The position numbers and the translations under genes were made by a program. Of a stretch of 64,000 bases of DNA, positions 8,501-15,051 are shown one piece after another. The stretch comes from Bacteroidales bacterium (GTDB taxonomy: Bacteria > Bacteroidota > Bacteroidia > Bacteroidales > UBA932), in contig JAFURF010000006.1 of assembly GCA_017471965.1 (NCBI GenBank), positions 1-64,000 on the forward strand. Reading direction: 5' to 3'. The notes under the pieces were generated by a model. That model ran no database searches, was not told the origin of the DNA, and was given only the letters and a program-made list of their open reading frames with translations. Every line of letters begins with the position of its first letter. Within the stretch, counting starts at the first letter, position 1.

Positions 8501-9173
8501 TGGCGTCAAACTCCTTCTCGTAATGCGCCTCACGCGCCGTGTAGAGCCCGCGCACCTTCCTTCCCTGCCTGTGCATCTTGTAGAGGTATTCCCCGAGATA
8601 GGCGCACCCGGCATTCCTCATGTCGGAATCAAGAGCCGCAATGCCCGTAAGGACCGCTCCGTCATCCTTCCCCTTCCCTGACTTCCTGTTGCTCAGAAAG
8701 CCTCTGCGCTGCGCCATATGATACATGGCCCTTCCGAACGCATGGCGGTCAGCCTCAATGCCGAAATCCAGCCTCTCCGTCAGGCAGCGGTACCTGTCGT
8801 GATAAGGGTTCCTGTCCGCTTCTGCGTCAACCTTCTGCCACTCGAAGAACTCCTGCCTGTAAGGATACACCTTCTTCTCCTTCCACGCCGCAAGTTCGTC
8901 GTCGCTCACGTAAGGGCACATGCCGTTCCTTACAAGCACCTTCAGCAGTTCGATCTTGCGGAGCCTCCTCCGGAAGTAGTTCCTGCGCTGCGACCGTGCC
9001 AAGGTCCTTGCCTGTGTCATCGGCTCCTCACCGTTCTGAGTGTGCATGACACCATCCTTGAACCTGAACACGCCACTGTCCACCAATGCCGCATCCAGAT
9101 TCTCATCTCTTGATACAATGGCCCAGCCTATCGCGCTGGTGCCCAGATGAAGCCCTAATGTCTTTGTCTTCAT
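5535..9173 (-). CDS. cas9: Cas9, type II-C-like, with substituted RuvC and HNH catalytic residues (predicted nuclease-dead)
   Basis: The 1212-residue protein has the full Cas9 plan. RuvC-I reads TLGLHLGTSAIGWAIV, with His9 (codon CAT) where Asp is normally catalytic. The arginine-rich bridge helix (RSQRRNYFRRRLRKIELLK) is intact. RuvC-II VNIELSRE keeps Glu590. The HNH core reads CELDYILPLSRGG, with Tyr673 (TAT) replacing the catalytic His; the later NRERK Asn is kept. RuvC-III reads ACHAVNAITLAC, keeping His839 but with Asn842 (AAC) replacing Asp. The C-terminal region looks like an ordinary Bacteroidetes Cas9, ending EGYDFIISPLGRIQF. There is no frameshift. Start chosen at MKTKTLGL; ATG at 9179 is two codons upstream. 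It very likely binds guide RNA and DNA without cutting. Confidence 0.95.
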   Translation of the reverse strand: MKTKTLGLHLGTSAIGWAIVSRDENLDAALVDSGVFRFKDGVMHTQNGEEPMTQARTLARSQRRNYFRRRLRKIELLKVLVRNGMCPYVSDDELAAWKEKKVYPYRQEFFEWQKVDAEADRNPYHDRYRCLTERLDFGIEADRHAFGRAMYHMAQRRGFLSNRKSGKGKDDGAVLTGIAALDSDMRNAGCAYLGEYLYKMHRQGRKVRGLYTAREAHYEKEFDAICDRQRVDADIRDALHEVIFHKRSPKSQKGAVGRCSVDPSRRRCQKSHPAYEEFRMLQDLNNIRVKTASDEDFRPLDAVERQKAAVLFYRKSKSSFKFEDIAKKIAGKGNYCSAGDGMDKPYVFNYRMYQTFGTCQVMAGLMSVFGEDWEDALCRAYTLGDGKTKDEIVNDVWHALSDFNDDDRLEQWARERLGLDAGDAARFVSIEMPDGYGSVSLRTIRKMLPFLRRGCRYDEAVMLSGLRALMRDRSDTDYLHYVEEEVSKIVRDGEYDVFGNRRKTVRNSVKDFLKDCPGVRFGRIEWMHDGRESAYRPATGRKAGVRQLDSPRVPGLKNPMAMRTLFMLRTLLNGLLAERKIDENTKVNIELSRELNDRNSRKAIAEYQRNREEENRRFAAEIRKYAGDGFVPTEDDILKYRLWEEQNHTCPYTLRQIEIDDFLGMNPDCELDYILPLSRGGEKSQTNMVLCDMKYNRERKHMRLPSEMPEHAAILDAVKGFGWNEEADRLRRDIEKTRNHGYMEKEARDRMMVARRKKELRLAYLENKIRCFETREPSRIRYGMEGGNTSVVRRFAYEYLKSLFTKVYPMKDLTTAAFRSMWGVEKLYCELKGSSYACHAVNAITLACVGKKDYDLLARFLRDTDEHKYHKAPDALVETPWRGFVSDVRSEVQALLIPYRAQSFIGKNSRKKVRKRGVVQKNSRGEVMYAQGHTARCRLHEETLYGSIVRDGVRYYVIRKGLDKINEKEVGRIVDDAVRGKVEKAVAEKGLKAAVAEGIMMNEELGIPIRKVRLYTDIRTAIDLKPHRDVSVSGHKRHVHVVNDGNYAVAIYSGAGKNGKEERSFELITNFDASMHYVGRSGRRMLMEPEKDGMSLKYVLKQGTMVLFYEDSPEEVRNCSYEELSGRLYRVIGLSRSDVRNNGKVYHYGALSFRHHAESRNTSELTTASGAWKNDGCYKGLLKMLHTQIKALVEGYDFIISPLGRIQFIERD

Positions 9174-9201
9174 AATCATTTTTTTTGTTAAAGAATATAT
9201 A

Positions 9202-9215
9202 CTTGTTGCAACAAG
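9202..9215. promoter_or_regulatory. 14-bp perfect palindrome before cas9
   Basis: CTTGTTGCAACAAG is a perfect palindrome centred 35 bases upstream of the cas9 start, between tnpB and cas9. It could be an operator for cas9 or part of the right end of the tnpB element; sequence alone cannot decide. Confidence 0.4.
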
Positions 9216-9240
9216 ATCCATCTTGCCGCCAACATTGTCT

Positions 9241-10380
9241 CTATTGGCATGTCGCCGCTTTCTGACCGATGCCTGTGGATAAGCCCAGAGCCTTGATGTT
9301 CCTTGCTGCGTTCACATCCCTGTCGTGATGTCCGCCGCATTCAGGACATGTCCATTCTCTGTCCTTCAAGGTCAATTCCTTGTTGACATATCCGCAAACG
9401 GAACACTTCCTGCTGCTCGGTTCGAACCTGCCGATCATCACCACGTTCTTGCCATGCCATTCCGACTTGTATTTCAACTGTCTGACAAACTCATTCCAGG
9501 CGACGGAACTGATCGCCATTGCAAGGCAATGATTCTGCAACATGCCTTCGATGTTCAAGTCCTCAAGACAGACCGTATCATACTTCCGCACAATGTCTGT
9601 GGTCAGTTTATGTAAATAATCAACTCGCTTGTCTCTGATCCTTCTATGCAGTTTCGCTATTTTCAGTTTTGCCTTCTCGCGGCGCCTGCTGCCTTTCTGT
9701 GTCTTGGCGAAACGCTGCTGCAATACTGCAAGATGGTTTTGTTCCCTTTCAAGGAACTTGGGGTTGTGGTACTTTGTCCCATCAGACAGAATGGCATAAT
9801 CCTTTATACCCAGATCGATCCCGACAGCCGTCTCCTCACATATCTTGGCTTTCGATACCTGAGGCTTGCTGTCGTCGACTACTATGGTACACCAGTAATC
9901 GCCGCACTTGTCTCTTGACACTGTCAAAGTACCTAACTTCACTTCGTTCACATCAAACGTCTGATGTTCGAAGAACTTCACTTTCCCTACACGTGGAACG
10001 GATACCCTCCTTTTTTCAAAATCAAAGTGGACCGAACCGATGAATTTCACTGAATCGCGGGAGAATTTCTTCGACTTGAACTTAGGGAAACCTTTCTTCT
10101 CCTTAAAGAACCTTTTATAAGCACTGTCAAGGTTTCTCAATGATTGCTGAAGACATACGTTTGCACAGTCCTTCAACCAATCATGTTCGCCGTCCTGCTT
10201 CAATAGAGTAAGTTCTTTACATAACTGCAGAAAAGTCACATTCTTCTTGTCCTTCTCCCAACTTTCCTTCTTCCTGTTCAGCCCCCAATTGTATATGAAA
10301 CGAGCATTACCAAACGCCTGAGACAACATCTTGCGTTGCTTCATCGTAGGATTCAGTTTATATTTATATGCTCGTATCAT
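9241..10380 (-). CDS. tnpB: TnpB, IS605-family RNA-guided nuclease (OrfB)
   Basis: The 379-residue protein starts MIRAYKYKLNPT, the usual TnpB beginning, so this ATG is preferred to one six codons upstream. It has the N-terminal helix-turn-helix/wedge segment, RuvC-I GIDLGIKDYA with Asp, RuvC-II VCLEDLNIEGM with Glu, a zinc finger CSVCG...CPECG and RuvC-III HDRDVNAARNI with Asp near residue 355. All catalytic residues are present, unlike the Cas9 downstream. No tnpA transposase is nearby, so it is an IS1341-type, non-autonomous arrangement. Its guide RNA would be expected around the 3' end (9180-9300). The cas9 start is only 67 bases downstream. Confidence 0.92.
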   Translation of the reverse strand: MIRAYKYKLNPTMKQRKMLSQAFGNARFIYNWGLNRKKESWEKDKKNVTFLQLCKELTLLKQDGEHDWLKDCANVCLQQSLRNLDSAYKRFFKEKKGFPKFKSKKFSRDSVKFIGSVHFDFEKRRVSVPRVGKVKFFEHQTFDVNEVKLGTLTVSRDKCGDYWCTIVVDDSKPQVSKAKICEETAVGIDLGIKDYAILSDGTKYHNPKFLEREQNHLAVLQQRFAKTQKGSRRREKAKLKIAKLHRRIRDKRVDYLHKLTTDIVRKYDTVCLEDLNIEGMLQNHCLAMAISSVAWNEFVRQLKYKSEWHGKNVVMIGRFEPSSRKCSVCGYVNKELTLKDREWTCPECGGHHDRDVNAARNIKALGLSTGIGQKAATCQ

Positions 10381-10406
10381 ACAAGGTGTCAGTTGCATTT
10401 TTTTAA

Positions 10407-10491
10407 TTTTAAATGGAATTACAACAGAGCCTGTTGCACAATCTGAAAAGCGCTGAGTGTTAGTTACCCATTTTTTAAATGGAATTACAAC
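10407..10491 (-). repeat. Pair of direct repeats, 66-bp period (possible relic CRISPR unit or element end)
   Basis: A 19-bp sequence, on the minus strand GTTGTAATTCCATTTAAAA, occurs at 10425-10407 and 10491-10473, a 66-bp period equal to that of the cas9 array (36 plus 30). The following bases (AATGGGTAACTAACAC in one, AATGCAACTGACACC in the other) are also alike, so each unit is about 36 bp. The repeat begins GTTGTA like the cas9 array but is otherwise different. It lies directly before tnpB, whose start region overlaps the second degenerate copy. Confidence 0.5.
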
Positions 10492-10574
10492 CTTCTCGTA
10501 CTAATCAATTGATTTTCCGAGCATTAACCCGCACACCAACGGGTAAAAAATCTTATATTACAGTAAATACATAA

Positions 10575-11618
10575 TCATTTTCTCTTATTTTTTTTGTTGA
10601 TATTAAGAACCTCCTCCATAGAGATCCCGTCATGTATAAGAAGATCCTCTATCAGATCAACCTGTGTCCCTGATTCTATAAGGCGTCTGTAAGTCTCTAT
10701 CTTCCTCTGCCTGTCGTCCTCCTCCTTGAGGAAACCCGCCTTCCGGAAACATTCCGTAAGATAGGCTCCCGGATGACTTACTCGTGTACCGTTATTGACC
10801 GCCTGTATGGCGAAGTCCATTATCTTCCGCACATCACTCATCGTGCATCCCTCCGCATGCAGCCTCTCCACCATCTCCTCGGAAATCCCGCGGCTTACCA
10901 GTTCCTTCTTCATCATGAGAAGTTCAATGTCACTGCTGTAATCCAGAACGTCATTGCAACGCTTCCCCTTCCTAACAGCAAACTTGACATGAGTCACGCG
11001 TTTCCCGGTCTTTATCCATTCCGCTCCGACGTTTATCTCCGTGTTCTCGTTGATGTCCGCAACGGCACGAGTGACGAGACGCTTAAAGCCGCCTATACCG
11101 TCCGACTTATCCTTTCTCTCGTACTGAAGGATGGTCATCAACTTGTCCACCTCATACACGTATCCCCCCAGCCTCTTCCATCTGGCAAGGGAGAGGTACA
11201 GCCTCTTCGAATACTTGCCGTTCAGACGGAAACCGCTGGCCAACTGCAATGAGGTGTACTCGCTCTTCAGGTCGCAGAGTATCGGTATCAGATCCTGATT
11301 TATCGTCACTGTCATGAGGCCGTCACGCATCCTGAGGCTGACGAACAGAAAGAACGTGTCCCAGTTGTTCTCGCTCCTGATATCCTCATACGGCCTCTTA
11401 CCCAGACTCACTATGCTCTCTCTGAAGCGTGTATTGTTTATCTCCCTCCCGCTAACAGCCTCGATGTCCGATACCTTGAACGTGTATTCCAGCCGGTCAT
11501 TCCTGATGATGGACATCAGAAAGAACAGGATGTCCATCTCTTCCTGAGTGTACTTGAACACCAGGTCAGTGAAATGATTGGCGACACGAATAATCTTATT
11601 GCTTGAAGCGTTACCCAT
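10575..11618 (-). CDS. Plasmid replication initiator, Rep_3 / RepB family
   Basis: The 347-residue protein starts MGNASSNKIIRVANHF; a longer frame adds 31 phenylalanine-rich residues that look non-coding. Two winged-helix domains are suggested: an N-terminal part (EEMDILFFLMSII, VSDIEAVSG) and the typical NGKYSKRLYLSLARWK helix followed by DKLMTILQYE. The C-terminal extension is helical. Proteins of this family bind iterons and open the origin; the matching iterons start 144 bases upstream. A weak promoter may be TTTTTG-N20-TAATTTTTTTG on the minus strand near 11663-11696, so autoregulation by iteron binding is plausible. Confidence 0.88.
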   Translation of the reverse strand: MGNASSNKIIRVANHFTDLVFKYTQEEMDILFFLMSIIRNDRLEYTFKVSDIEAVSGREINNTRFRESIVSLGKRPYEDIRSENNWDTFFLFVSLRMRDGLMTVTINQDLIPILCDLKSEYTSLQLASGFRLNGKYSKRLYLSLARWKRLGGYVYEVDKLMTILQYERKDKSDGIGGFKRLVTRAVADINENTEINVGAEWIKTGKRVTHVKFAVRKGKRCNDVLDYSSDIELLMMKKELVSRGISEEMVERLHAEGCTMSDVRKIMDFAIQAVNNGTRVSHPGAYLTECFRKAGFLKEEDDRQRKIETYRRLIESGTQVDLIEDLLIHDGISMEEVLNINKKNKRK

Positions 11619-11761
11619 AAAAGCAAAAAACTTAAAATGTTTTTGAAACACCGCAAAAAAAGCAAAAAAATTATTGTTTGTCAAGAAAAATGGCAAAAAG
11701 GTTATTTTCATATATAAAATCAGTCATGTATGACATCGACGCAAGGATGTCATATATGGGT

Positions 11762-12023
11762 GACCAAATGTCATTCTTGACCGACCAAATGTCATTTTTG
11801 ATTCTGTAAGCCGCTAACACCTAAAGAGATATGAAAAGAAATCCGACAAGACCGGCACGGTATTCAAGAAAAATCTCCACAACCGGAATCAGACAGCATC
11901 AAAAACACCATAAATGTCATCGTTCGGATGCATGTCATTTATCGCTGACCAAATGTCATTCTTGACCGACTAAAAGTCATTTTTGACCGACTAAAAGTCA
12001 TTTATCGCTGACCAAAAGTCATT
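11762..12023 (+). repeat. Iteron array of the replication origin
   Basis: Six copies of GACYAAAWGTCATT start at 11762, 11783, 11947, 11968, 11989 and 12010. Within each group the period is 21 bp, two helical turns. Half-copies (atgtcat) also occur at about 11745, 11914 and 11932. The two groups are separated by 150 bp of non-repeated sequence. This is the binding array expected for the divergent Rep_3 initiator. Confidence 0.85.
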
Positions 12024-12099
12024 TATAATTTTATAATGCATTGACAATCAATATATTACAAAGGCCCAAATTTATTAAAATATATTAAAAGTTTCTAAA
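12024..12099. other. AT-rich stretch beside the iterons (probable unwinding region)
   Basis: Bases 12024-12099 are strongly AT-rich (runs such as TTATTAAAATATATTAAAAG) and directly follow the last iteron, the usual place for a DNA unwinding element. I see no clear DnaA box. Confidence 0.5.
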
Positions 12100-12224
12100 G
12101 ATGATCAGAGACGCCTCCGCACTTTGCTGTTTCTAGGGGACGCAAGTCCACTGGAAACGGCAATGGGCGGATGGTCATGTCGTCCATGAAATGCGAAGCG
12201 TTTCATTTCATCCGGCTGATCATC
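12100..12224 (+). ncRNA. Candidate structured RNA or DNA element beside the origin
   Basis: An outer 9-bp stem (GATGATCAG at 12100-12108 with CTGATCATC at 12216-12224) closes the region. Inside, TTGC-T-GTTTC (12124-12133) pairs with GAAAC-G-GCAA (12154-12163), and its tip is GGAC-GCAA-GTCC, a GNRA tetraloop. A second arm, ATGAAA with TTTCAT (12186-12206), has a short GAA-containing loop. Together they form a multi-branch fold. It could be a replication primer or control RNA, a single-strand initiation site, or an unrelated RNA. I cannot assign it to a known class. Confidence 0.45.
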
Positions 12225-12336
12225 CGAAAAAAAGGATTCCCGAAAAAAGCGGGAGGGCCATGCCAGCGCAGCGTCGTCGCAGAATACCCGCGCTTAGAAT
12301 TATTCTAAATTAGATACTTCAAGAAATTCTTAATAA

Positions 12337-12474
12337 AACAATCCTCCGCCATTGCAAGTTTCGTTCGGCGGAAGCCTCTCTCACCCTACGGGCTACGACT
12401 TGCCTTAGGCGGCGGTTGTTTTCTTTCCTTTAACAGATTCGGGAAGATGTTGTCTTCCCTCAAAAAGAAATAAT
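12337..12474 (+). promoter_or_regulatory. UNCG double-hairpin leader element, copy 1 of 10
   Basis: Outer stem AACAA..CCGCC/GGCGG..TTGTT, inner GCAAGT/ACTTGC stem, conserved CTCACCCTACGGG (12380-12392, UACG tetraloop), then T-rich sequence and a second hairpin GGGAAG/CTTCCC (12441-12459). The start codon of the Panacea-domain gene follows at 12475. Confidence 0.8.
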
Positions 12475-13182
12475 ATGTGTTTACATAAATTCAACATGAC
12501 AAAAGAAGAAATCCAGAACATCCTGGACTTCATAAACGACGACACAGGGGAAACCCCGATGCCGTCGTATGATACAATAGGGAACTTCCAGGCCATATAT
12601 TTCTCTCTTCAGAGAAAACTGGCCAAAGAATACGAGACCATGAAAAACAGATGCTTCAAGATGGAAAGACGTCTGGAACGCATCGACCGTAACATGGAAC
12701 TCAAATCGAAAGAGGGTGTCTTCCAGGAAAGCGGCCTGGACAGCCTCGAGGTGGCGGACGTCCTTCTCTACCATCTCCAGCAACTCAAGACCTGGAAGTT
12801 CACCAAGGGAAAGTTCATGAGCATACTGTTCCACATGTACGCCTCATGGCTAGGGTCAAAAAAGGAACGCCTGTTCGCGGAACACCCGGTCGCTACCGAA
12901 TGGGGACCGCAGTTCTGGAGGGTATACAAACGTCTAGACCTGTCGTCACAGGTCCCTTACGACTCGGTCAAGGCACTCCAGGAGAAGCGTGCCGACATAG
13001 CCATGTACGTCCGTAATGCGGCAAACAAATACTACGACTGCAGGGAGAAGGAGTTGTCCGACGCCCACCTGAAATGCATGCCGTACAAGAACGCCCTGCC
13101 GCATAACAACGGCGGCAAATGGAACAAGGAGATATCGGATTCCGACATCTATCTCTGGATGAACAATCCACAGAAGGCCTGA
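12475..13182 (+). CDS. Panacea-domain (SocA/DUF4065-like) protein
   Basis: In this 235-residue protein an N-terminal helical/coiled-coil part (about residues 1-95) precedes a segment reading KFTKGKFMSILFHMYASWLG, then ATEWGPQFWRVYKRL and a C-terminal KEISDSDIYLWM. The lysine-rich first helix, the WGPxxxxxY motif and the final IS-D-I-F/W-M helix are hallmarks of the Panacea fold, found in the antitoxin SocA and many phage or plasmid antitoxins. No obvious toxin is adjacent; the next gene is an unknown 109-residue protein. It is the first gene after leader element 1. A role in toxin neutralisation or chaperoning is inferred from the family. Confidence 0.6.
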   Translation: MCLHKFNMTKEEIQNILDFINDDTGETPMPSYDTIGNFQAIYFSLQRKLAKEYETMKNRCFKMERRLERIDRNMELKSKEGVFQESGLDSLEVADVLLYHLQQLKTWKFTKGKFMSILFHMYASWLGSKKERLFAEHPVATEWGPQFWRVYKRLDLSSQVPYDSVKALQEKRADIAMYVRNAANKYYDCREKELSDAHLKCMPYKNALPHNNGGKWNKEISDSDIYLWMNNPQKA

Positions 13183-13270
13183 CCGCTCATGAACGGTTCA
13201 GAAACAGGCCAAATCCGGGCGAAATCCGGACAGACGACAAATCCATCACAAAAGAATAAAAAACGAAAAT

Positions 13271-13600
13271 ATGGTAGTAACAGAAACAAGACTGGAAAAC
13301 ATAGCAAACGGGTATCTTGACCCGTCCCGACTACAGGAGCCCTTCATAATAACAAGGGTTCACGAAAAGATCAAGACCAGAAAGGAAGGCAACTGGGTAT
13401 ATTCCTTCATATGGGGACACAAGTTCGACAGGGAATACTACACGAAGAACGCAATCGACCTCACCCCCCAGACAGCCAAAAAACTGATCGCACTATACAA
13501 AATGGAAGTGGCAATAAGCACACCTGACGGCCAGGTGTACGAAATGAAGGGGAACCCGTTCAAGAAACAGTACAGAAACAAGAAACAGATGGCATCATGA
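13271..13600 (+). CDS. Hypothetical protein
   Basis: This 109-residue, basic protein has a mixed strand/helix make-up (EGNWVYSFIWGHKFDREYYTKNAI) and a lysine-rich end. No family recognised. Its stop overlaps the RadC start by four bases, so it is translationally coupled to radC. Sitting directly after the Panacea-domain gene, it is a candidate partner of that protein, but nothing in the sequence shows toxicity. Confidence 0.7.
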   Translation: MVVTETRLENIANGYLDPSRLQEPFIITRVHEKIKTRKEGNWVYSFIWGHKFDREYYTKNAIDLTPQTAKKLIALYKMEVAISTPDGQVYEMKGNPFKKQYRNKKQMAS

Positions 13601-14145
13601 GAGAAAGCCTGAAGACACTCGGGATAACCGCACCCGAACTGACTTCGGTCGAAATGCTAAATCCGGAAGGATACATCCCCGGAGATATCGATCCGAAACA
13701 GAAGAAGAAGGTCGATGCCCTGAAAAACATCATCAAGATGTATACGGAATCGAAGCCTGAAGGCAAGACAGTCATCAAGAAACCTCAGGACGTCTACGCA
13801 CTGCTGAAGAACCGCCTCTCCGGACTCAGGCATGAAGAACTCCATGCCGTATTCATGAGAAGGAACAACTCGGTTATCGACACGATGATGATATCCAAGG
13901 GAGGCATAGACTCCACGACCATGGACGTCAAGATCATCGCACGCGAGGCCCTGATGCGCCATGCGGTAAGCGTCGCAATAGCGCACAACCACCCTTCGGG
14001 TGACGTCAAGCCGTCGGAAGCGGACCTGTTATACACAAAGAAACTGAACAGCGCATTGAAGACGATGGAAATAGGACTCCTTGACCATATCATAATCGCC
14101 CAGGGCAGGTACTTTTCCTTCGCACAAGAAAAAACATTCAAATGA
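13597..14145 (+). CDS. radC: RadC-like JAB-domain protein
   Basis: The 182-residue protein carries the RadC MPN/JAB metal site: Glu in HEELHAVF and the motif HNHPSGDVKPSEAD near residues 128-141. The N-terminal helix-hairpin-helix of chromosomal RadC is replaced by a short unique region, as in plasmid and prophage versions. The family is linked to recombination or anti-restriction functions but its reaction remains uncertain. Start overlaps the preceding stop (ATGA) and the next gene begins four bases before this one ends. Confidence 0.88.
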   Translation: MRESLKTLGITAPELTSVEMLNPEGYIPGDIDPKQKKKVDALKNIIKMYTESKPEGKTVIKKPQDVYALLKNRLSGLRHEELHAVFMRRNNSVIDTMMISKGGIDSTTMDVKIIAREALMRHAVSVAIAHNHPSGDVKPSEADLLYTKKLNSALKTMEIGLLDHIIIAQGRYFSFAQEKTFK

Positions 14146-14315
14146 AACCAGGAGACCTAATCAGAATCATCCACCTGTCCGGAGAGGACAGCCGCTACGA
14201 CGGCAGGACGGGCAGGATCACCCACATCGACAGCAAGGGACAACTCCACGGAACGTGGGGAGGCCTTGCAGTAATACCGGAAACAGACAAATTCGAAATA
14301 ATACAAGAACCATGA
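14142..14315 (+). CDS. DUF4314-like small protein
   Basis: This 57-residue protein begins MKPGDLIRIIHLSGED and contains GRTGRITHIDSKGQLHGTWGG and ends in DKFEII. This is the SH3-like pattern of DUF4314: a KPGD-I-RII opening, a G-G-V-T-H-ID turn and a final D-FE-I. It overlaps radC upstream and the next gene downstream by ATGA, so it is part of one coupled operon. Function unknown. Confidence 0.65.
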   Translation: MKPGDLIRIIHLSGEDSRYDGRTGRITHIDSKGQLHGTWGGLAVIPETDKFEIIQEP

Positions 14316-14599
14316 GACTTACAGACAGACACATCTCCATCCTGTGCTGCACGCTCGGACGTACCGTCGACGACGTACCGAAGATCCAGGCAGCAATGAA
14401 CAATGCAAGATACACCGTCCGCCGCACACAGTCGGCCAAAGGAAAGAAGATCACGGCAGAAGAAGCCGCCGAAATGCTTGGGGACGAGGCGTTCCTGTCC
14501 GCACTGGCCGGAACCGTATCCGACGGCACAACGGAAGTCAGGACGCCTGACGGCAGGCACATAGTGAAACTCGATCTGTCAGGAACCGGCAAGAAATAG
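14312..14599 (+). CDS. Hypothetical protein
   Basis: A 95-residue protein with an N-terminal helical half (MRLTDRHISILCCTLGRT..KIQAAM) and a C-terminal half with a TPDGRHIVKLDLSG strand pair. Start chosen at the ATG overlapping the preceding stop (ATGA). No family recognised. Confidence 0.65.
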   Translation: MRLTDRHISILCCTLGRTVDDVPKIQAAMNNARYTVRRTQSAKGKKITAEEAAEMLGDEAFLSALAGTVSDGTTEVRTPDGRHIVKLDLSGTGKK

Positions 14600-14640
14600 C
14601 CGCTGGCACAATATTCATAAGCATTCAAAAAAACGAAGAC

Positions 14641-15048
14641 ATGAAAAAGACAGCAACGCTTCTCATGATGATGCTCATCACGGCCTGCACATGGCTTGAG
14701 ACGGAAACATATTCCGACATCGAGATCACCCCGATACACACCGTCTATCCCGACCTTCCGGGATTCCAGATCCACGTCCCCGCAAATGTACGCTCCCAGA
14801 ACTTCCTCTTCGAGTGGTACATAGACGGAGAAAAGCATTTCTCGGAATGGGTGTACCTGAAGTCAGGGACGACCAGCCCCGTACAGATACTCGTGGATAC
14901 GGGATCGTACGACCTCCGCGTCACGCTGAGCGTCTCGGACCAGGGCGAGATCAGGACGGTATGCGACAGGCTGATGAGGCTGATATACTCAAAGACCGTC
15001 ACCGTGGAGAAATACCCTCACGGGGGAGACGTCACAGCCGACGTCTGA
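14641..15048 (+). CDS. Putative lipoprotein
   Basis: The 135-residue product starts MKKTATLLMMMLITAC, a lipoprotein signal peptide with a clear lipobox ending at Cys16. The mature part is beta-rich (FEWYIDGEKHF, SYDLRVTLSVSDQGE), like a PKD or Ig-type domain used in Bacteroidetes surface lipoproteins. It should be anchored to a membrane. The neighbouring genes are cytoplasmic, so its role is unclear. Confidence 0.7.
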   Translation: MKKTATLLMMMLITACTWLETETYSDIEITPIHTVYPDLPGFQIHVPANVRSQNFLFEWYIDGEKHFSEWVYLKSGTTSPVQILVDTGSYDLRVTLSVSDQGEIRTVCDRLMRLIYSKTVTVEKYPHGGDVTADV

Positions 15049-15051
15049 CGT

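Noticed and set aside
11726..11809. 27-codon frame built from iteron sequence
   Set aside because: The peptide repeats because the DNA repeats; it has no ribosome site and the iterons explain the sequence.
4748..12474. cas1, cas2, cas4 or csn2 near cas9
   Set aside because: I looked through both strands around the locus and found none; only tnpB, rep and non-coding sequence flank it.
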